64,000 nt of DNA from Leifsonia shinshuensis (GCF_013410375.1 NZ_JACCFL010000001.1:620001-684000), one strand, 5' to 3'. Shown: positions 9,674-19,411, numbered from the stretch's first letter. Notes: generated by a model not told the origin, from the letters alone. Numbers and translations: made by a program.

Positions 9674-9709
9674 AGCCGGCCGGCGCCGTGGGAACGGCGT
9701 CGGCCGGCT
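9674..9709. terminator. Terminator of the dnaK operon
   Basis: A 16-bp stem (9674-9689 with 9694-9709, one G-U pair) and a 4-base loop, followed by TTCGCG. It lies between hspR and the converging RCC1-repeat gene and can act both ways. Confidence 0.75.
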
Positions 9710-9731
9710 TTCGCGTCCCTGCGGGGAGCGC

Positions 9732-11420
9732 TCAGTACGCGATGTACGGAACGTCCCACCAGGTGCTGGCGATGGTCCGCGCGTTCGGCGGCAGGGTGGT
9801 GATCTTCACCGGCGTCGGGAAGGTGGGCGCGATCCCGGTGCCCAGCCCGGGGTTGCCCTCCTCGTACAGGCCTGCGAACCAGACGTCGCCCGAGTTGTCG
9901 AGCACGATCAAGTTGTGCGCGCCGCAGGCCATCTCCTTCACATCGTCGACGAGCACCTTCGCCCACGTGCGGGTCGCGGTGGTCGTGCCGATGCCGAGGT
10001 AGCCGCGCGCGAGTCCGTTGCTGCCGATCGCCCATAGCGAATTGTCCGAGGTCTTGGCGTAGTAGGCCCCTCCGTCCGTGTCATACGGGTGCTTCGCCCA
10101 GATCTCGACGACGTCGCCGGGAGGCCCGGCGATCTCCTGGACATCGCCGCGGACGCTGTAGTCGGCCGGGGTGATGGCCGCGGGCTGCGTGCTCGAGTAG
10201 AGCAGGCGCCCGTCGGTGGTGAGCATCATGACCGAGTGGTCCTCGCTCTGCTGCACCCGCTTCACGCCGGTGACCGGCGTGCCGTCGGGCATCTTCAGCT
10301 GCTCCATCGCACCGCGGACGGCGGTCGTCGGCAGGCCGTTGGAGTAGTTCCGGAAGCTCGCGCTGGATCCGGTGAACCAGACCGTGCCGTCCTCGAGGCT
10401 CCAGACGAGCGTGTCGCCGAACCGGTTCGGGCTGAGGGTCGCGGGCTTCGCCGGGAGGTTGCCGCCGATCTTCTCCCACCGGGTCACGTACCGTGAGCCG
10501 GTGGTGTCGCCCGGGATCGCGAGGTAGTTGGAGACCTGCTCGCCGGTCGCCCACCAGTCGCCGGCCGAGTCCTCCACGACGAACAGGCCCTGCTCGGACC
10601 CGCAGGTGTCGACGACCGCCCGGACGGCATCCGTGAACGCCGTGCCGTCCTTCTTCAGCGGCTCGATCGGGTTCAGCACGGCGACCTCGTTGCCGCCCGT
10701 GCCGACCTCCGCGAACGGGTTGTAGCCGCCACTGCGGAGCTTCCCGCTCTCGGTGACGAAGAGGTAGGAGCTGATGCTGGCGTGGACGCTCGACAGCCGC
10801 TCGTCGATCGCCATCGGCGTCGGCCAGGCGACGCCGTTGAGCGCGGAGCCGTTGCCGGTCTGGCCTTCCGGGGTGTGACCGCCGACGGCGTACACGTGCG
10901 CGGTGCGGGCCGTCAGGGTCGAGACGGCGCTGCCGCCGTTCCCGGTCGCGGTGATCGTGGCCACCGTGTCGCCCTTGCTGTAGGGCGGGATCGCGACGTA
11001 GACCTCGGCGACCCCGTTGGCGGAGGTCGTCACCGTCACCGTCTGGGTCGGGATGAAGGTCGCGTTCGTCGCCACGGTGAAGAACGAGAACCCGGCGCCG
11101 CTCAGCGTCAGGCTGACGGTCGTGGCGCGAGCGGGCGACACGGTGATCGGGACCACGGTCGCGGTCGACCGGGAAGCGGTGGGGGCTCCCAGCGGCAGGC
11201 CGTTGACGCCGAAGTTGGTGGCGATCGACCAGCCGCCGCCGATGACGCCGGTCAGCGCCTGCGGGATGGTGACCGGGCCGTCGGTCGACGCGGCGTACGC
11301 CGGTGACGCGGTGGCCACGACGATGGCGGGGACGCTCCAGGCGCTCGCCGCGACGACGGTCCGTCGGGAGGGGAGGCGACGCCCTGCGTCTGGTCGCTGA
11401 GCTTCGTTGGTAGTCGACAT
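9732..11420 (-). CDS. Tat-exported RCC1-repeat (beta-propeller) protein
   Basis: A 562-residue secreted protein. The N-terminus has a twin-arginine signal (PSRRTVVAASAWSVP) with cleavage likely after SPAYA. Residues of about 45-190 form an Ala/Thr-rich beta domain. From about residue 195 a series of roughly 50-residue repeats follows, with recurrent (V/L)(W/Y)A(I/V)G..G and GxGT elements (VYAVGGHTPEGQTGNGS, LWAIGSNGLARGYLGIGT, VWFAGLYEEGNPGLGTG), as in RCC1/ATS1 propellers. Its role is unknown; extracellular ligand or polymer binding is possible. ATG 11420 follows AAGGAA. An A+T-rich island upstream probably holds its promoter. Confidence 0.7.
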   Translation of the reverse strand: MSTTNEAQRPDAGRRLPSRRTVVAASAWSVPAIVVATASPAYAASTDGPVTIPQALTGVIGGGWSIATNFGVNGLPLGAPTASRSTATVVPITVSPARATTVSLTLSGAGFSFFTVATNATFIPTQTVTVTTSANGVAEVYVAIPPYSKGDTVATITATGNGGSAVSTLTARTAHVYAVGGHTPEGQTGNGSALNGVAWPTPMAIDERLSSVHASISSYLFVTESGKLRSGGYNPFAEVGTGGNEVAVLNPIEPLKKDGTAFTDAVRAVVDTCGSEQGLFVVEDSAGDWWATGEQVSNYLAIPGDTTGSRYVTRWEKIGGNLPAKPATLSPNRFGDTLVWSLEDGTVWFTGSSASFRNYSNGLPTTAVRGAMEQLKMPDGTPVTGVKRVQQSEDHSVMMLTTDGRLLYSSTQPAAITPADYSVRGDVQEIAGPPGDVVEIWAKHPYDTDGGAYYAKTSDNSLWAIGSNGLARGYLGIGTTTATRTWAKVLVDDVKEMACGAHNLIVLDNSGDVWFAGLYEEGNPGLGTGIAPTFPTPVKITTLPPNARTIASTWWDVPYIAY

Positions 11421-11725
11421 GTGTTCCTTGTTTCTCGATGGTGCTTCGGCGAGGAGGCCGCCATCGCGAGACGTTAGGGGAGCCGAGCCGCCTTTCTCGT
11501 GGATTTCGGCGGTCCGCAGGCGCATCCCGGTGGAGAACTCACCGACCGCTTCACCTTGATTTTGTTCCCCTTTCAGGGTTGTTTAGCCTCAGGTGTATAA
11601 TTTGTAGGTTTTTAAGCGTTGTGTGTTTAACCCTCGGCACGAAAAGGGGCCCGCCGCCTCACCTCTCCGGACGAAGGGCGAGGACGACGGGCCCCTGTGG
11701 GCTCCGGCGTGGAGTGCCGCTATTG
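11421..11725. other. 305-base spacer with A+T-rich island
   Basis: No gene is visible. Bases 11555-11632 are strikingly A+T-rich for this genome. They hold a perfect TATAAT on the plus strand (11596-11601) and TTATAC on the minus strand within the same bases, so either strand could start there; the minus-strand reading would serve the RCC1-repeat gene with a leader of roughly 170 bases. The terminator of the phosphodiesterase gene occupies 11645-11696. Confidence 0.5.
11645..11696 (-). terminator. Terminator of the phosphodiesterase gene
   Basis: Read on the minus strand, AGGGGCCCG and CGGGCCCCT close a 9-bp stem around a 34-base loop and are followed by TTTTCG. It lies 30 bases after the stop of the gene at 11726-13414. 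Confidence 0.7.
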
Positions 11726-13414
11726 CTAGCGCCGCGAAGCCGGGAGGGCCTCCGTGCCCTCGATCTTCACCGCCTGGAGCGCGCGCGGGTCGAGCCCGAG
11801 CTGGTCCAGGATCGTCGGCGCGATCTGCGTCGTCTCGACCGGGGCGCCGATCCGCTGCGCGTGCTTCGCGCCGGGGGTCGACACGAGGATCGGGACGTTG
11901 CGGTCGTCGGCGCTCGCGCCGCCGTGCTCCGCGATCTTCGCGGTGCCGCCGGTGTAGACGACGCCCGTCTGCGCGATGCCCAGGACGTCCGGGATGCGCG
12001 GGTCGGTCGACGCGGTGCCGAAGTACTTCGCGACGCCGGCGCCGGCGTAGATCGTGGTCAGGCCGGAGGCCTGCACCGTGGTGGGCGCCTTCGAGATGGT
12101 GTTGCCCGCGGCGCTGTGCGTCGCGAGGTACTGCTTGGCGAAGTCGGCGGCCGCCTGGGTGTGGTCGTTCAGCCAGAGCTGCATGATGTCGTCGTCCGTC
12201 GAGAAGGCGACAAGGTCGGTCGCGCCCGAGTGGGCGGCCTTCCACGCGGTGTTCAGGCCGGCGATGATCGGGCCGTCGTCGACGCGCTTGAGGGCGGCCG
12301 GGTCGGTCGGGGACTGGCCGTGCTTGGCCGACACGATGATCGTCGTGTCACCCGCGTGGCCGGTCTTCTTCAGCTCGGAGGTGAAAGCGCCCAACGACGC
12401 GTCGACGTAGTCGAGCGCCTTGCTCAGCAGCGGGCCGGGGGTGGAGCCGTCGGCGAGGTAGCCGCCGGTCAGCCCGTCGGAGGTCGGCAGCTTCTGGGCG
12501 GTCGAGACCGTCTGGAAGTTCATGCCGAAGATGGCGGGCACCGGTGCGGCGCTGGCGCCGGAGTGGTCCTTGCCGTCGATCTCGTTGAGCACGGCCTTCA
12601 CCTTGTAGCCGTCGTACTGCTGGGTGGCCAGGTTGTCCTGGGTCCAGTCGCCGGTGAACGGCGCGGCGGCCTTGCTGTTGATCTCCGGCGTGAAGAGGTC
12701 GTCGACGCCCGTGCCGGACGGGCCGTTGAGGATCTCGTAGGCCGGGTGCTTGTCGCTCCACGCGGTGTGGAGGCCGGCATGCTTGGCGACCTCGAACACC
12801 GTGTTCACCTTGATGTACTGGTGCGGGTAGACCGGCTTGCAGGTGGCCGGGTCGACCGGCAGCTGGGCCGGGTCGAGCAGCGTGGCCGGGGTCCCGGTCA
12901 TCGACAGGATGCTGCCGGGGAGCCCGGAGAGTCCCTGGCCGGCGTCGATGCTGTTCTGGTTCTTGTCCGCGGCCTCCGTGTAGGCCACCTCGGCGCCCGG
13001 CTTCACGCCGACGCAGTTCGTGGTCCCGGCCGGGAGCAGTGCGTGGTTGAAGGTGTCGTCGTAGTACACGCCGGTGGTGCCGGGGTTGCCGCCGGTGACC
13101 TGAGCGACCATCCCGGGGAACGAGTCGGAGGGGACCGGAGTGGAGGCGTGGGTGTAGTCGGTGCCGTGCGCGGCCAGCGCGGCCAGGGCGGAGGCCGGGT
13201 GGGTGCGGACGTACCAGTCGAGGTCCTTCTGGTGGAGGCCGTCCACGGAGAGCAGGAGGACGTGCTTGACCGCGGTGCGGCCGTCATGGTCGCCACCGTG
13301 GCCTTCGTCGGCGAGGGAGGGCGCGGCGGTGACGCCGACGAGCAGCGCGCCGCCGGCGATGGCGGCGCTCGCGGCGAGGAACCGCGGGCGGGCGGTCCGT
13401 CTGATGGGGGCCAT
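11726..13414 (-). CDS. Exported type I phosphodiesterase / alkaline-phosphatase-fold protein
   Basis: A 562-residue secreted metallo-enzyme of the nucleotide pyrophosphatase/phosphodiesterase group. A signal peptide ends near ASLADEG (residue 36). Zinc-site and nucleophile motifs are visible: VDG with D58, VPSDSFPG (nucleophile probably S98), TWSDKHPAYE, TTIIVSAKHGQSP and AEHGGASADDRNVP. It probably hydrolyses phosphodiester or phosphomonoester bonds outside the cell; the substrate is not known. ATG 13414 is preferred over 13420 because AAAGG lies 6 bases upstream of it. The PHO-box-like repeats upstream (13519-13540) hint at phosphate control. Confidence 0.8.
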   Translation of the reverse strand: MAPIRRTARPRFLAASAAIAGGALLVGVTAAPSLADEGHGGDHDGRTAVKHVLLLSVDGLHQKDLDWYVRTHPASALAALAAHGTDYTHASTPVPSDSFPGMVAQVTGGNPGTTGVYYDDTFNHALLPAGTTNCVGVKPGAEVAYTEAADKNQNSIDAGQGLSGLPGSILSMTGTPATLLDPAQLPVDPATCKPVYPHQYIKVNTVFEVAKHAGLHTAWSDKHPAYEILNGPSGTGVDDLFTPEINSKAAAPFTGDWTQDNLATQQYDGYKVKAVLNEIDGKDHSGASAAPVPAIFGMNFQTVSTAQKLPTSDGLTGGYLADGSTPGPLLSKALDYVDASLGAFTSELKKTGHAGDTTIIVSAKHGQSPTDPAALKRVDDGPIIAGLNTAWKAAHSGATDLVAFSTDDDIMQLWLNDHTQAAADFAKQYLATHSAAGNTISKAPTTVQASGLTTIYAGAGVAKYFGTASTDPRIPDVLGIAQTGVVYTGGTAKIAEHGGASADDRNVPILVSTPGAKHAQRIGAPVETTQIAPTILDQLGLDPRALQAVKIEGTEALPASRR

Positions 13415-13433
13415 CAGCATCCTTTCGAGAGGT

Positions 13434-13451
13434 CGCCCCCGAACGGGGGCG
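13434..13451 (-). other. Short hairpin in the leader of the phosphodiesterase gene
   Basis: CGCCCCC-GAAC-GGGGGCG, 7-bp perfect stem, 20 bases before the start codon. It could modulate translation or be part of an operator. Confidence 0.4.
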
Positions 13452-13518
13452 TTCAACCTCGTCGATCCTGGCCCGCGCGCGGGCGCGCCACCATGCGCGC
13501 GCCGGACTGCTCGCCCAG

Positions 13519-13540
13519 GCTTCACGCGGAGTTCACCGGG
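13519..13540 (+). promoter_or_regulatory. PHO-box-like 11-bp direct repeats
   Basis: GCTTCACGCGG (13519-13529) is followed immediately by AGTTCACCGGG (13530-13540). The 11-base period and the (G/T)TTCAC core match PhoP boxes of streptomycetes. A related GTTCAACCTCG lies at 13451-13461. The site is about 105 bases upstream of the phosphodiesterase start and on the opposite strand. Confidence 0.35.
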
Positions 13541-13660
13541 CGGGGGGCGGCGTGGAGGGGGCTTTCAGGTAACGCGGCGGTTGGCTGCGGGGGTGTACAT
13601 GAGGGGGTGTTCAGGGCACCCCGCCTGAAACTGATATGTTCCATGTGGAAAGGTGCTCAC

Positions 13661-13987
13661 GTGGACGTCCTCATCGCCCTCGTCGCGGTCGGCGCCGCGC
13701 TCGCCGTCCACCTCGCCGCGCGAAGGCGCCTCCCGAGGAACGGCATCCTCGGCATCCGGACGACCGCCGTCCGGCGCAGCGACTCCGCCTGGGTCCGCGG
13801 GCATCGTGCCGCCGTGGCGCCCACCTTGCTGACCGCGATCGTCGTGGTCGTGCTCGCTGCTGCCTCAGTGGTGTGGGACGACGGGTCGGCCGGGTTGACC
13901 TCCATCGCCGTCGCAGTGCTCTTCGCGGGCGTGTTCATCGGAACGGTGCGGGCGAACCGCTCGGCGGGACGCCCGCCGCACCGCTGA
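13661..13987 (+). CDS. SdpI-family membrane protein
   Basis: A 108-residue protein with three hydrophobic helices (about 2-20, 45-68, 78-98). Between helix 1 and helix 2 is RLPRNGILGIRTTAVRRSDSAWVRGHRAA, the hallmark NG.xGIRT...S...W...H region of SdpI/YhfL, in which the immunity protein of Bacillus SDP toxin is the known member. In actinobacteria these small proteins are common and mostly uncharacterised. GTG 13661 is chosen over ATG 13643 because GGAAAGG lies 7 bases upstream. A TTCAGG-N8-CCTGAA repeat at 13610-13629 could be an operator. Its stop lies 3 bases from that of the converging hydrolase. Confidence 0.8.
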   Translation: MDVLIALVAVGAALAVHLAARRRLPRNGILGIRTTAVRRSDSAWVRGHRAAVAPTLLTAIVVVVLAAASVVWDDGSAGLTSIAVAVLFAGVFIGTVRANRSAGRPPHR

Positions 13988-13990
13988 CCC

Positions 13991-14731
13991 CTACAACGCC
14001 GCCGACGCCCCCTGCCCCACGTACAGCGTGTTCCGGAACTCGCGCGCCTCTTCCGACGCGATGTCGCTGTCGATGCCCGCGCGCACCTCGCGCATGAGCT
14101 TGTGCAGCTCCTCGTGCTTGCCCGGCACCCGCGCGTGGCCCGTGCTGTCCCAGAGGTTGGACGCCGGGAGGGTGTCGCCGGCCTCCACCGCCAGTGTCCA
14201 CTCCTCGGTGGTCGCCACCGCGGCGAACTCGGAGTCCATCGTGACCAGGACGCTGATGTGGAGGGCGTCCGCCGAGATGGAGCCGGCCGGGTTGACCAGG
14301 TCGAGCGTGCCCGTCGCGTCGGACAGGAACTCCACCGTGAAGCCGAGGGCCGCCGCGTCGCGGGCCGTGCCGGCGCAGCAGTGCTGGGTCATGTAGCCGG
14401 CGATCGTGACCGTGTCCACGCCCTCGGAGCGCAGCCACTGCTCCAGCTGCGTGCCCGCGAACGAGGAGACGCCCTGCTTGGTGATCAGGAGGTCCGGCGT
14501 GCGGTCGGCGACCGACGAGTGCAGCGCCGCCCCCTCCGAACCGCGCGCGAACACCGGGGAGCCCTCGTCCTCGATGTGCTGCACGAGCACCAGCTTCACG
14601 CCGTGGTCGGCGGCGGCGTCCATCGCCACTTCGATGTTCGGGATGGACGTCATCAGGTCGGGGTGGCAGATCTTCAGGTTGCCGGTGACGTACTCGTTCT
14701 GCACGTCGATCACGATGAGTGCGCGCTTCAT
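13991..14731 (-). CDS. Cysteine hydrolase, isochorismatase-like
   Basis: A 246-residue alpha/beta hydrolase of the isochorismatase/nicotinamidase superfamily. The catalytic triad appears as D9 (VIDVQNEY), K85 (ITKQGVSSF) and C118 (GYMTQHCCAGTARDA). The C-terminus is about 50 residues longer than in the usual 180-residue members and is charged and helical. Possible substrates are amides such as nicotinamide or peroxyureidoacrylate analogues; the metal-binding D/H set of nicotinamidase is not obvious. The TAGAGT hexamer 6 bases before ATG 14731 supports this start. Confidence 0.85.
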   Translation of the reverse strand: MKRALIVIDVQNEYVTGNLKICHPDLMTSIPNIEVAMDAAADHGVKLVLVQHIEDEGSPVFARGSEGAALHSSVADRTPDLLITKQGVSSFAGTQLEQWLRSEGVDTVTIAGYMTQHCCAGTARDAAALGFTVEFLSDATGTLDLVNPAGSISADALHISVLVTMDSEFAAVATTEEWTLAVEAGDTLPASNLWDSTGHARVPGKHEELHKLMREVRAGIDSDIASEEAREFRNTLYVGQGASAAL

Positions 14732-14737
14732 GGTCGC

Positions 14738-14743
14738 ACTCTA
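14738..14743 (-). promoter_or_regulatory. -10 hexamer TAGAGT, leaderless start of cysteine hydrolase
   Basis: TAGAGT, 6-base gap (GCGACC), then the ATG at 14731. No purine-rich ribosome binding site is present. Confidence 0.55.
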
Positions 14744-14769
14744 ACGCCGGCGGACCGCGCCCGTCGCGC

Positions 14770-15441
14770 TCACAGGAACGAGTTCCCCACCAGCACCGAC
14801 CCGAACAGCACCAGCACCACGCAGGTGATGGTCCGGCTGGAGCGCTCCAGCGCGGCGCGGATCCGGTCGAGGCGTGGCCGGATGCGCTCGCCGCTGACCG
14901 CGACGGCGACCACGGGGACGCTCACGGTGACGATCCCGATGGCGGCGAATAAGGCGACGGCCGCGATGGTGGGCGGCGGCTCCGTGAGCGAGCCGCCGAT
15001 CACGACGCCGGCTCCGGCGCCGAGGGCGAGCTCCTTCACGTTCGCCGTCGCGAGCGCGAAGCCCAGGCCGAAGGCGTTCGGGGCGGAGACGCGGGTCAGG
15101 GAGGTCAGCCACTTCGGCGGTGTGCCCGCGATGGCGCCACGCGGACGCTTGACCCAGGTGATGACGCCGATGGTCATCATCCCCACCCCGACGACCGCGG
15201 TGACGACGTGGAGGGCGACGTCCGAGCCGCGCAGGTCGACGAACAGCTCCGACGCGGCCGCGAAGGCGCCGACCACGACGACGATGCCGAGGAAGCGCCC
15301 GAGGACCAGCGCGGCCCCGCGCACGGCGCCGCTCCGGCCGAGCGCGATCACGAGCACCGCGATGAGCGGCGTCGAGCTGATCGCCACCCCGACCGCGAGC
15401 GGGAAGAACTCGGCGAGGACGTGCCCGAACGGGGACCACAT
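14770..15441 (-). CDS. GAP-family (sulfolipid-1-addressing-like) membrane protein
   Basis: A 223-residue protein with six hydrophobic helices. Features of the actinobacterial GAP/Sap family are FFPLAVGVAISSTPLIAVLVI in helix 1, LGRFLGIVVVVG in helix 2, KRPRG in a cytoplasmic loop and NVKELALGAGAGVVIG in the fourth helix. Mycobacterial relatives help export glycolipids (sulfolipid-1, glycopeptidolipid), so envelope lipid transport is a plausible but unproved role. A TACATT hexamer lies 7 bases before ATG 15441. The gene is divergent from tdh. Confidence 0.8.
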   Translation of the reverse strand: MWSPFGHVLAEFFPLAVGVAISSTPLIAVLVIALGRSGAVRGAALVLGRFLGIVVVVGAFAAASELFVDLRGSDVALHVVTAVVGVGMMTIGVITWVKRPRGAIAGTPPKWLTSLTRVSAPNAFGLGFALATANVKELALGAGAGVVIGGSLTEPPPTIAAVALFAAIGIVTVSVPVVAVAVSGERIRPRLDRIRAALERSSRTITCVVLVLFGSVLVGNSFL

Positions 15442-15448
15442 GGGATGA

Positions 15449-15454
15449 AATGTA
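15449..15454 (-). promoter_or_regulatory. -10 hexamer TACATT, leaderless start of GAP-family gene
   Basis: TACATT with a 7-base gap (TCATCCC) to ATG 15441. Confidence 0.5.
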
Positions 15455-15551
15455 GCGCGGGCGGGCGGGTAGGCTGGTGCGCGGCCTCCCGCTCACAAGG
15501 CAGGGAGCCGACGCGAAGACGCACACGCACGACCCCACGAGGATGGCGAAC

Positions 15552-16594
15552 ATGAAGGCCCTGTACAAGAGCGAAGCCGGGCCCGGGCTGGCCCTGGTGG
15601 ACGTCCCGGAGCCCGAGATCGGGCCGGAGGACGTCAAGATCCGGGTGCTCCGCACCGGCATCTGCGGCACCGACCTGCACATCCTGCGCTGGGACGACTG
15701 GGCGGCCTCCGCCGTCGCCGCGCCGCTGGTGCCCGGCCACGAGTTCTACGGCGAGGTCGTCGAGGTCGGGCCGTTCGTCCACGACGTGGAGGTCGGCGAC
15801 AAGGTCTCCGGCGAGGGTCACATCGTCTGCGGAACCTGCCGCAACTGCCGCGCCGGCCGCCGCCAGATGTGCATCCGCACGCAGGGCGTGGGCGTGCAGC
15901 GCGACGGCGCGTTCGCCGAGTACCTCGTCCTCCCCGCCACGAACGTGTGGGTGCACCACACCGGCATCGAGCCGGAGGTCGGCGCCCTGTTCGACCCGCT
16001 CGGCAACGCGGTCCACACCGCGCTCGCGTTCCCCGTCGTCGGCGAGGACGTCCTCGTCACCGGCTGCGGCCCGATCGGGCTGATGGCCATCGCCGTCGCC
16101 CGCCACGTCGGCGCCCGCTTCATCGTCGGCACCGACGTCAGCGCGCAGCGGCTGGAGCTGGCGAAGGGGATGGGCGCGGACTTCACCGTGGACGTCTCGA
16201 AGCACGACATCCGGGAGGCCCAGCGGGCGCTCGGGATGCGCGAGGGCTTCGACGTCGGCTTCGAGATGAGCGGCGCCCCCACCGCGCTGCCCTCGATGAT
16301 CGAGAACATGAACCACGGCGGCCGGATCGCCATGCTCGGCCTCCCGTCGCAGCAGATCGCCATCGACTGGGGCATCGTCGTGACGCACATGCTCACGCTG
16401 AAGGGCATCTACGGCCGCGAGATGTTCGAGACCTGGAACGCGATGGGCGCGATGCTGCAGACGTCGAAGCCGCTGCACGACTCCATCGCCTCGATCGTCT
16501 CCGACCGCTTCCCCGCCCGCGACTGGGAGAAGGGGTTCGCCGCGGCTGCCTCGGCCGGCGGCGGCAAGGTCATCCTCGACTGGACGGAGGTCTG

Positions 16595-16595
<1 letters not shown>
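15552..16595 (+). CDS. tdh: L-threonine 3-dehydrogenase
   Basis: A 347-residue zinc-dependent medium-chain dehydrogenase that oxidises L-threonine to 2-amino-3-ketobutyrate with NAD. Seen are GICGTDLHI (catalytic zinc Cys), [12 protein letters not shown], the structural-zinc set [15 protein letters not shown], the cofactor motif [14 protein letters not shown] and the Tdh-type ending. ATG 15552 (MKALYK, as in E. coli Tdh) is preferred over 15543 because GAGG lies 9 bases upstream of it. The stop overlaps the kbl start by one base (TGATG), so the two enzymes are translationally coupled and probably channel the unstable ketobutyrate. Confidence 0.95.
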
Positions 16596-17782
<1,187 letters not shown>

Positions 17783-17823
17783 CGATCCGTGCCGGAAGTC
17801 GCGTTGCACGCTGCGTGACGCGG

Positions 17824-18030
17824 CATCCGGCATGAAGCGCTCGTGGCGCCGGTTCCGACGTTTTGCGCGAATGACGCCCACCGCGTGCCGAGACGCCGCA
17901 TTCGGCACGAATCGCGCCCACGGCCTGTGCCGCCATTCGGCACGAATCGCGCCTACGGCTTCGCCAGACGCGACATTAGGCACGAATCGCGAAGAGCGTG
18001 GGATGCGGCGTGAGTCGCGAATGCGGCGCG
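17824..18030. repeat. Cluster of degenerate 35-40-bp repeats with palindromic core ATTCG-GCA-CGAAT
   Basis: Exact 13-base cores lie at 17900-17912 and 17935-17947, with one-mismatch ATTAGGCACGAAT at 17975-17987. More diverged units lie near 17824 (CATCCGGCATGAAGCGC), 17853 and 18002. The better units share CGCGCC(C/T)ACGGC after the core. Two further exact cores are at 53806-53818 and 53846-53858. The cluster fills the spacer between converging kbl and the esterase gene; no protein-coding signal is credible here. Confidence 0.8.
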
Positions 18031-18033
18031 GCG

Positions 18034-19404
18034 TCAGGCCGCGTCGGCGCGGAGGCGGCGTCCGCGGCGGAAGAACAGCAGCAGCTGCGCACCGAGGAAC
18101 ACGGCGAGCACGCTGAGGTCCGCGATCGCGACCGTGCCCGCCACGGCGGACGCCTGGGTGAGCCCGCACGCGCGGGCCGTCTGGTCGGAGCTGCAGAGGA
18201 ACCGGTCGCCGGTGGCCACGACGGCGCCCGACGCGACCCAGCCGCCGATCAGCTGGTTGTACGCGGTCTTCAGCCCCGGCTGCAGCGCCTGGGTGTGGGT
18301 GGAGTCGGGAACGGCCCAGTAGGTGACCTTCCAGCCCGCCTTCTCCGCGGCGGTCGCCGTCGCCTCGACCTGCGGGCGGAAGTGGGGGTCCAGCGCGCCG
18401 GCCACGAAGATCCCGGTCATCTTCTCGGGGTACCGGGTGGACGCCAGGATGTTCGCCGGCCAGGTGGCCTCGAACGCGGACTGGCTTCCGCCGTAGTAGG
18501 TGTCCCGGGTGTAGATCGGGCGGTGCTCGCCCGGCTTGTCCGGCCCGGAGATGGAGACGACGTTCGCCCAGACATTCGGGTGCTTCGCGCCGAGGTAGGC
18601 CGCGCACTCGCCGCCGTGCGAGTATCCGGCGATGGCCCAGTCCAGGCGGTCGCCGCTCACCGGGAGGTTGCCGCGGATCCAGTCCGGGACGTCCTTCGAC
18701 AGGTAGGTGTCGAGCTTGCCCGCGCTCGTGTCGCTGCACGGCGGGTTCGCCTTGATGTTGCCGAGCTGGTCCACCACCAGGATGAAGGGGGCGTCGTCCA
18801 GCCGCTCGCCGCCGAGGGCGTGGAGGGCGTCGAGCGTCGCCCCGAGGTTCGGGCTGCCGGGCTGGCCCATCATCATCTCGACGACCGGGCGGGTGGTCGA
18901 GGGGTTGCGCAGCCACCCGGGCGGCACGAAGAGGTGGGCGTCGCGGGCGGCGAACCCGGAGGCCGTCGGCGGGACGTGGATGGTGAGCTGGGCGCCGTCC
19001 GTCAGCGTCTCCTCGGTGACCGGCACGGCCTTCCCAGCGACCGTCGCGGTCGCGAGGGTCTGCGGGAGCGTGAGCGCCCCGGCGCCGACGCCGGCGACCC
19101 CGATCACGGAGGCGAGCACGATCGAGACCGCGCGGAGGCCGCCGCTCGACTGCAGCGCGTCGCCGAGCGCCAGGGGGAGGGCCAGGGACGCGAGCGCAAT
19201 GGCGAACCAGCCGGCGCCGCCCAGGTCGGGGCGCGGGGAGATCAGGCACCAGGCGAGGATGAACGCCAGCCCGGCGACCTGGCCGACGATGACGGCGCGC
19301 ACCGTCAGGCCGGCGCGGAACCGCCACCCGCGCACGGCGAAGCGCGCCACCGGATAGGCGGCGAGCAGCCCGAGGGCGAGCGTCAGCCAGGCGAGAGTCC
19401 CCAC
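18034..19404 (-). CDS. Membrane-anchored esterase (alpha/beta-hydrolase, antigen-85/esterase D-like)
   Basis: A 456-residue protein. Four hydrophobic helices fill residues 1-115, an extracytoplasmic alpha/beta-hydrolase domain spans about 120-405, and one more helix with a basic end (FFRRGRRLR) closes the protein. The nucleophile elbow is GYSHGG, and a likely acid (DPHFRP) and histidine (DSTHTQAL) follow at the expected distances. The layout resembles the membrane-linked putative esterases of actinobacteria related to mycolyltransferases; this organism need not make mycolates, so a cell-wall or lipid ester is only a guess. It starts with GTG 19404 after a TAGGCT hexamer at 7 bases. Confidence 0.78.
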   Translation of the reverse strand: MGTLAWLTLALGLLAAYPVARFAVRGWRFRAGLTVRAVIVGQVAGLAFILAWCLISPRPDLGGAGWFAIALASLALPLALGDALQSSGGLRAVSIVLASVIGVAGVGAGALTLPQTLATATVAGKAVPVTEETLTDGAQLTIHVPPTASGFAARDAHLFVPPGWLRNPSTTRPVVEMMMGQPGSPNLGATLDALHALGGERLDDAPFILVVDQLGNIKANPPCSDTSAGKLDTYLSKDVPDWIRGNLPVSGDRLDWAIAGYSHGGECAAYLGAKHPNVWANVVSISGPDKPGEHRPIYTRDTYYGGSQSAFEATWPANILASTRYPEKMTGIFVAGALDPHFRPQVEATATAAEKAGWKVTYWAVPDSTHTQALQPGLKTAYNQLIGGWVASGAVVATGDRFLCSSDQTARACGLTQASAVAGTVAIADLSVLAVFLGAQLLLFFRRGRRLRADAA

Positions 19405-19411
19405 GGTTTCC

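Noticed and set aside
13451..13461. A third PHO-box unit GTTCAACCTCG as part of the same operator
   Set aside because: It is 58 bases from the tandem pair and not in phase, so it was not counted in the site.
13643..13661. Start of the SdpI-like gene at ATG 13643
   Set aside because: That start would place the GGAAAGG ribosome binding site inside the coding region; GTG 13661 has it at 7 bases.
15543..15552. Start of tdh at the upstream ATG (15543)
   Set aside because: The GAGG directly abuts that ATG; the ATG at 15552 has a workable spacing and matches the N-terminus of known Tdh.
17824..18030. CRISPR array, suggested by repeated 25-base units
   Set aside because: Units are degenerate, the spacing is too short and variable, and no cas gene is present.
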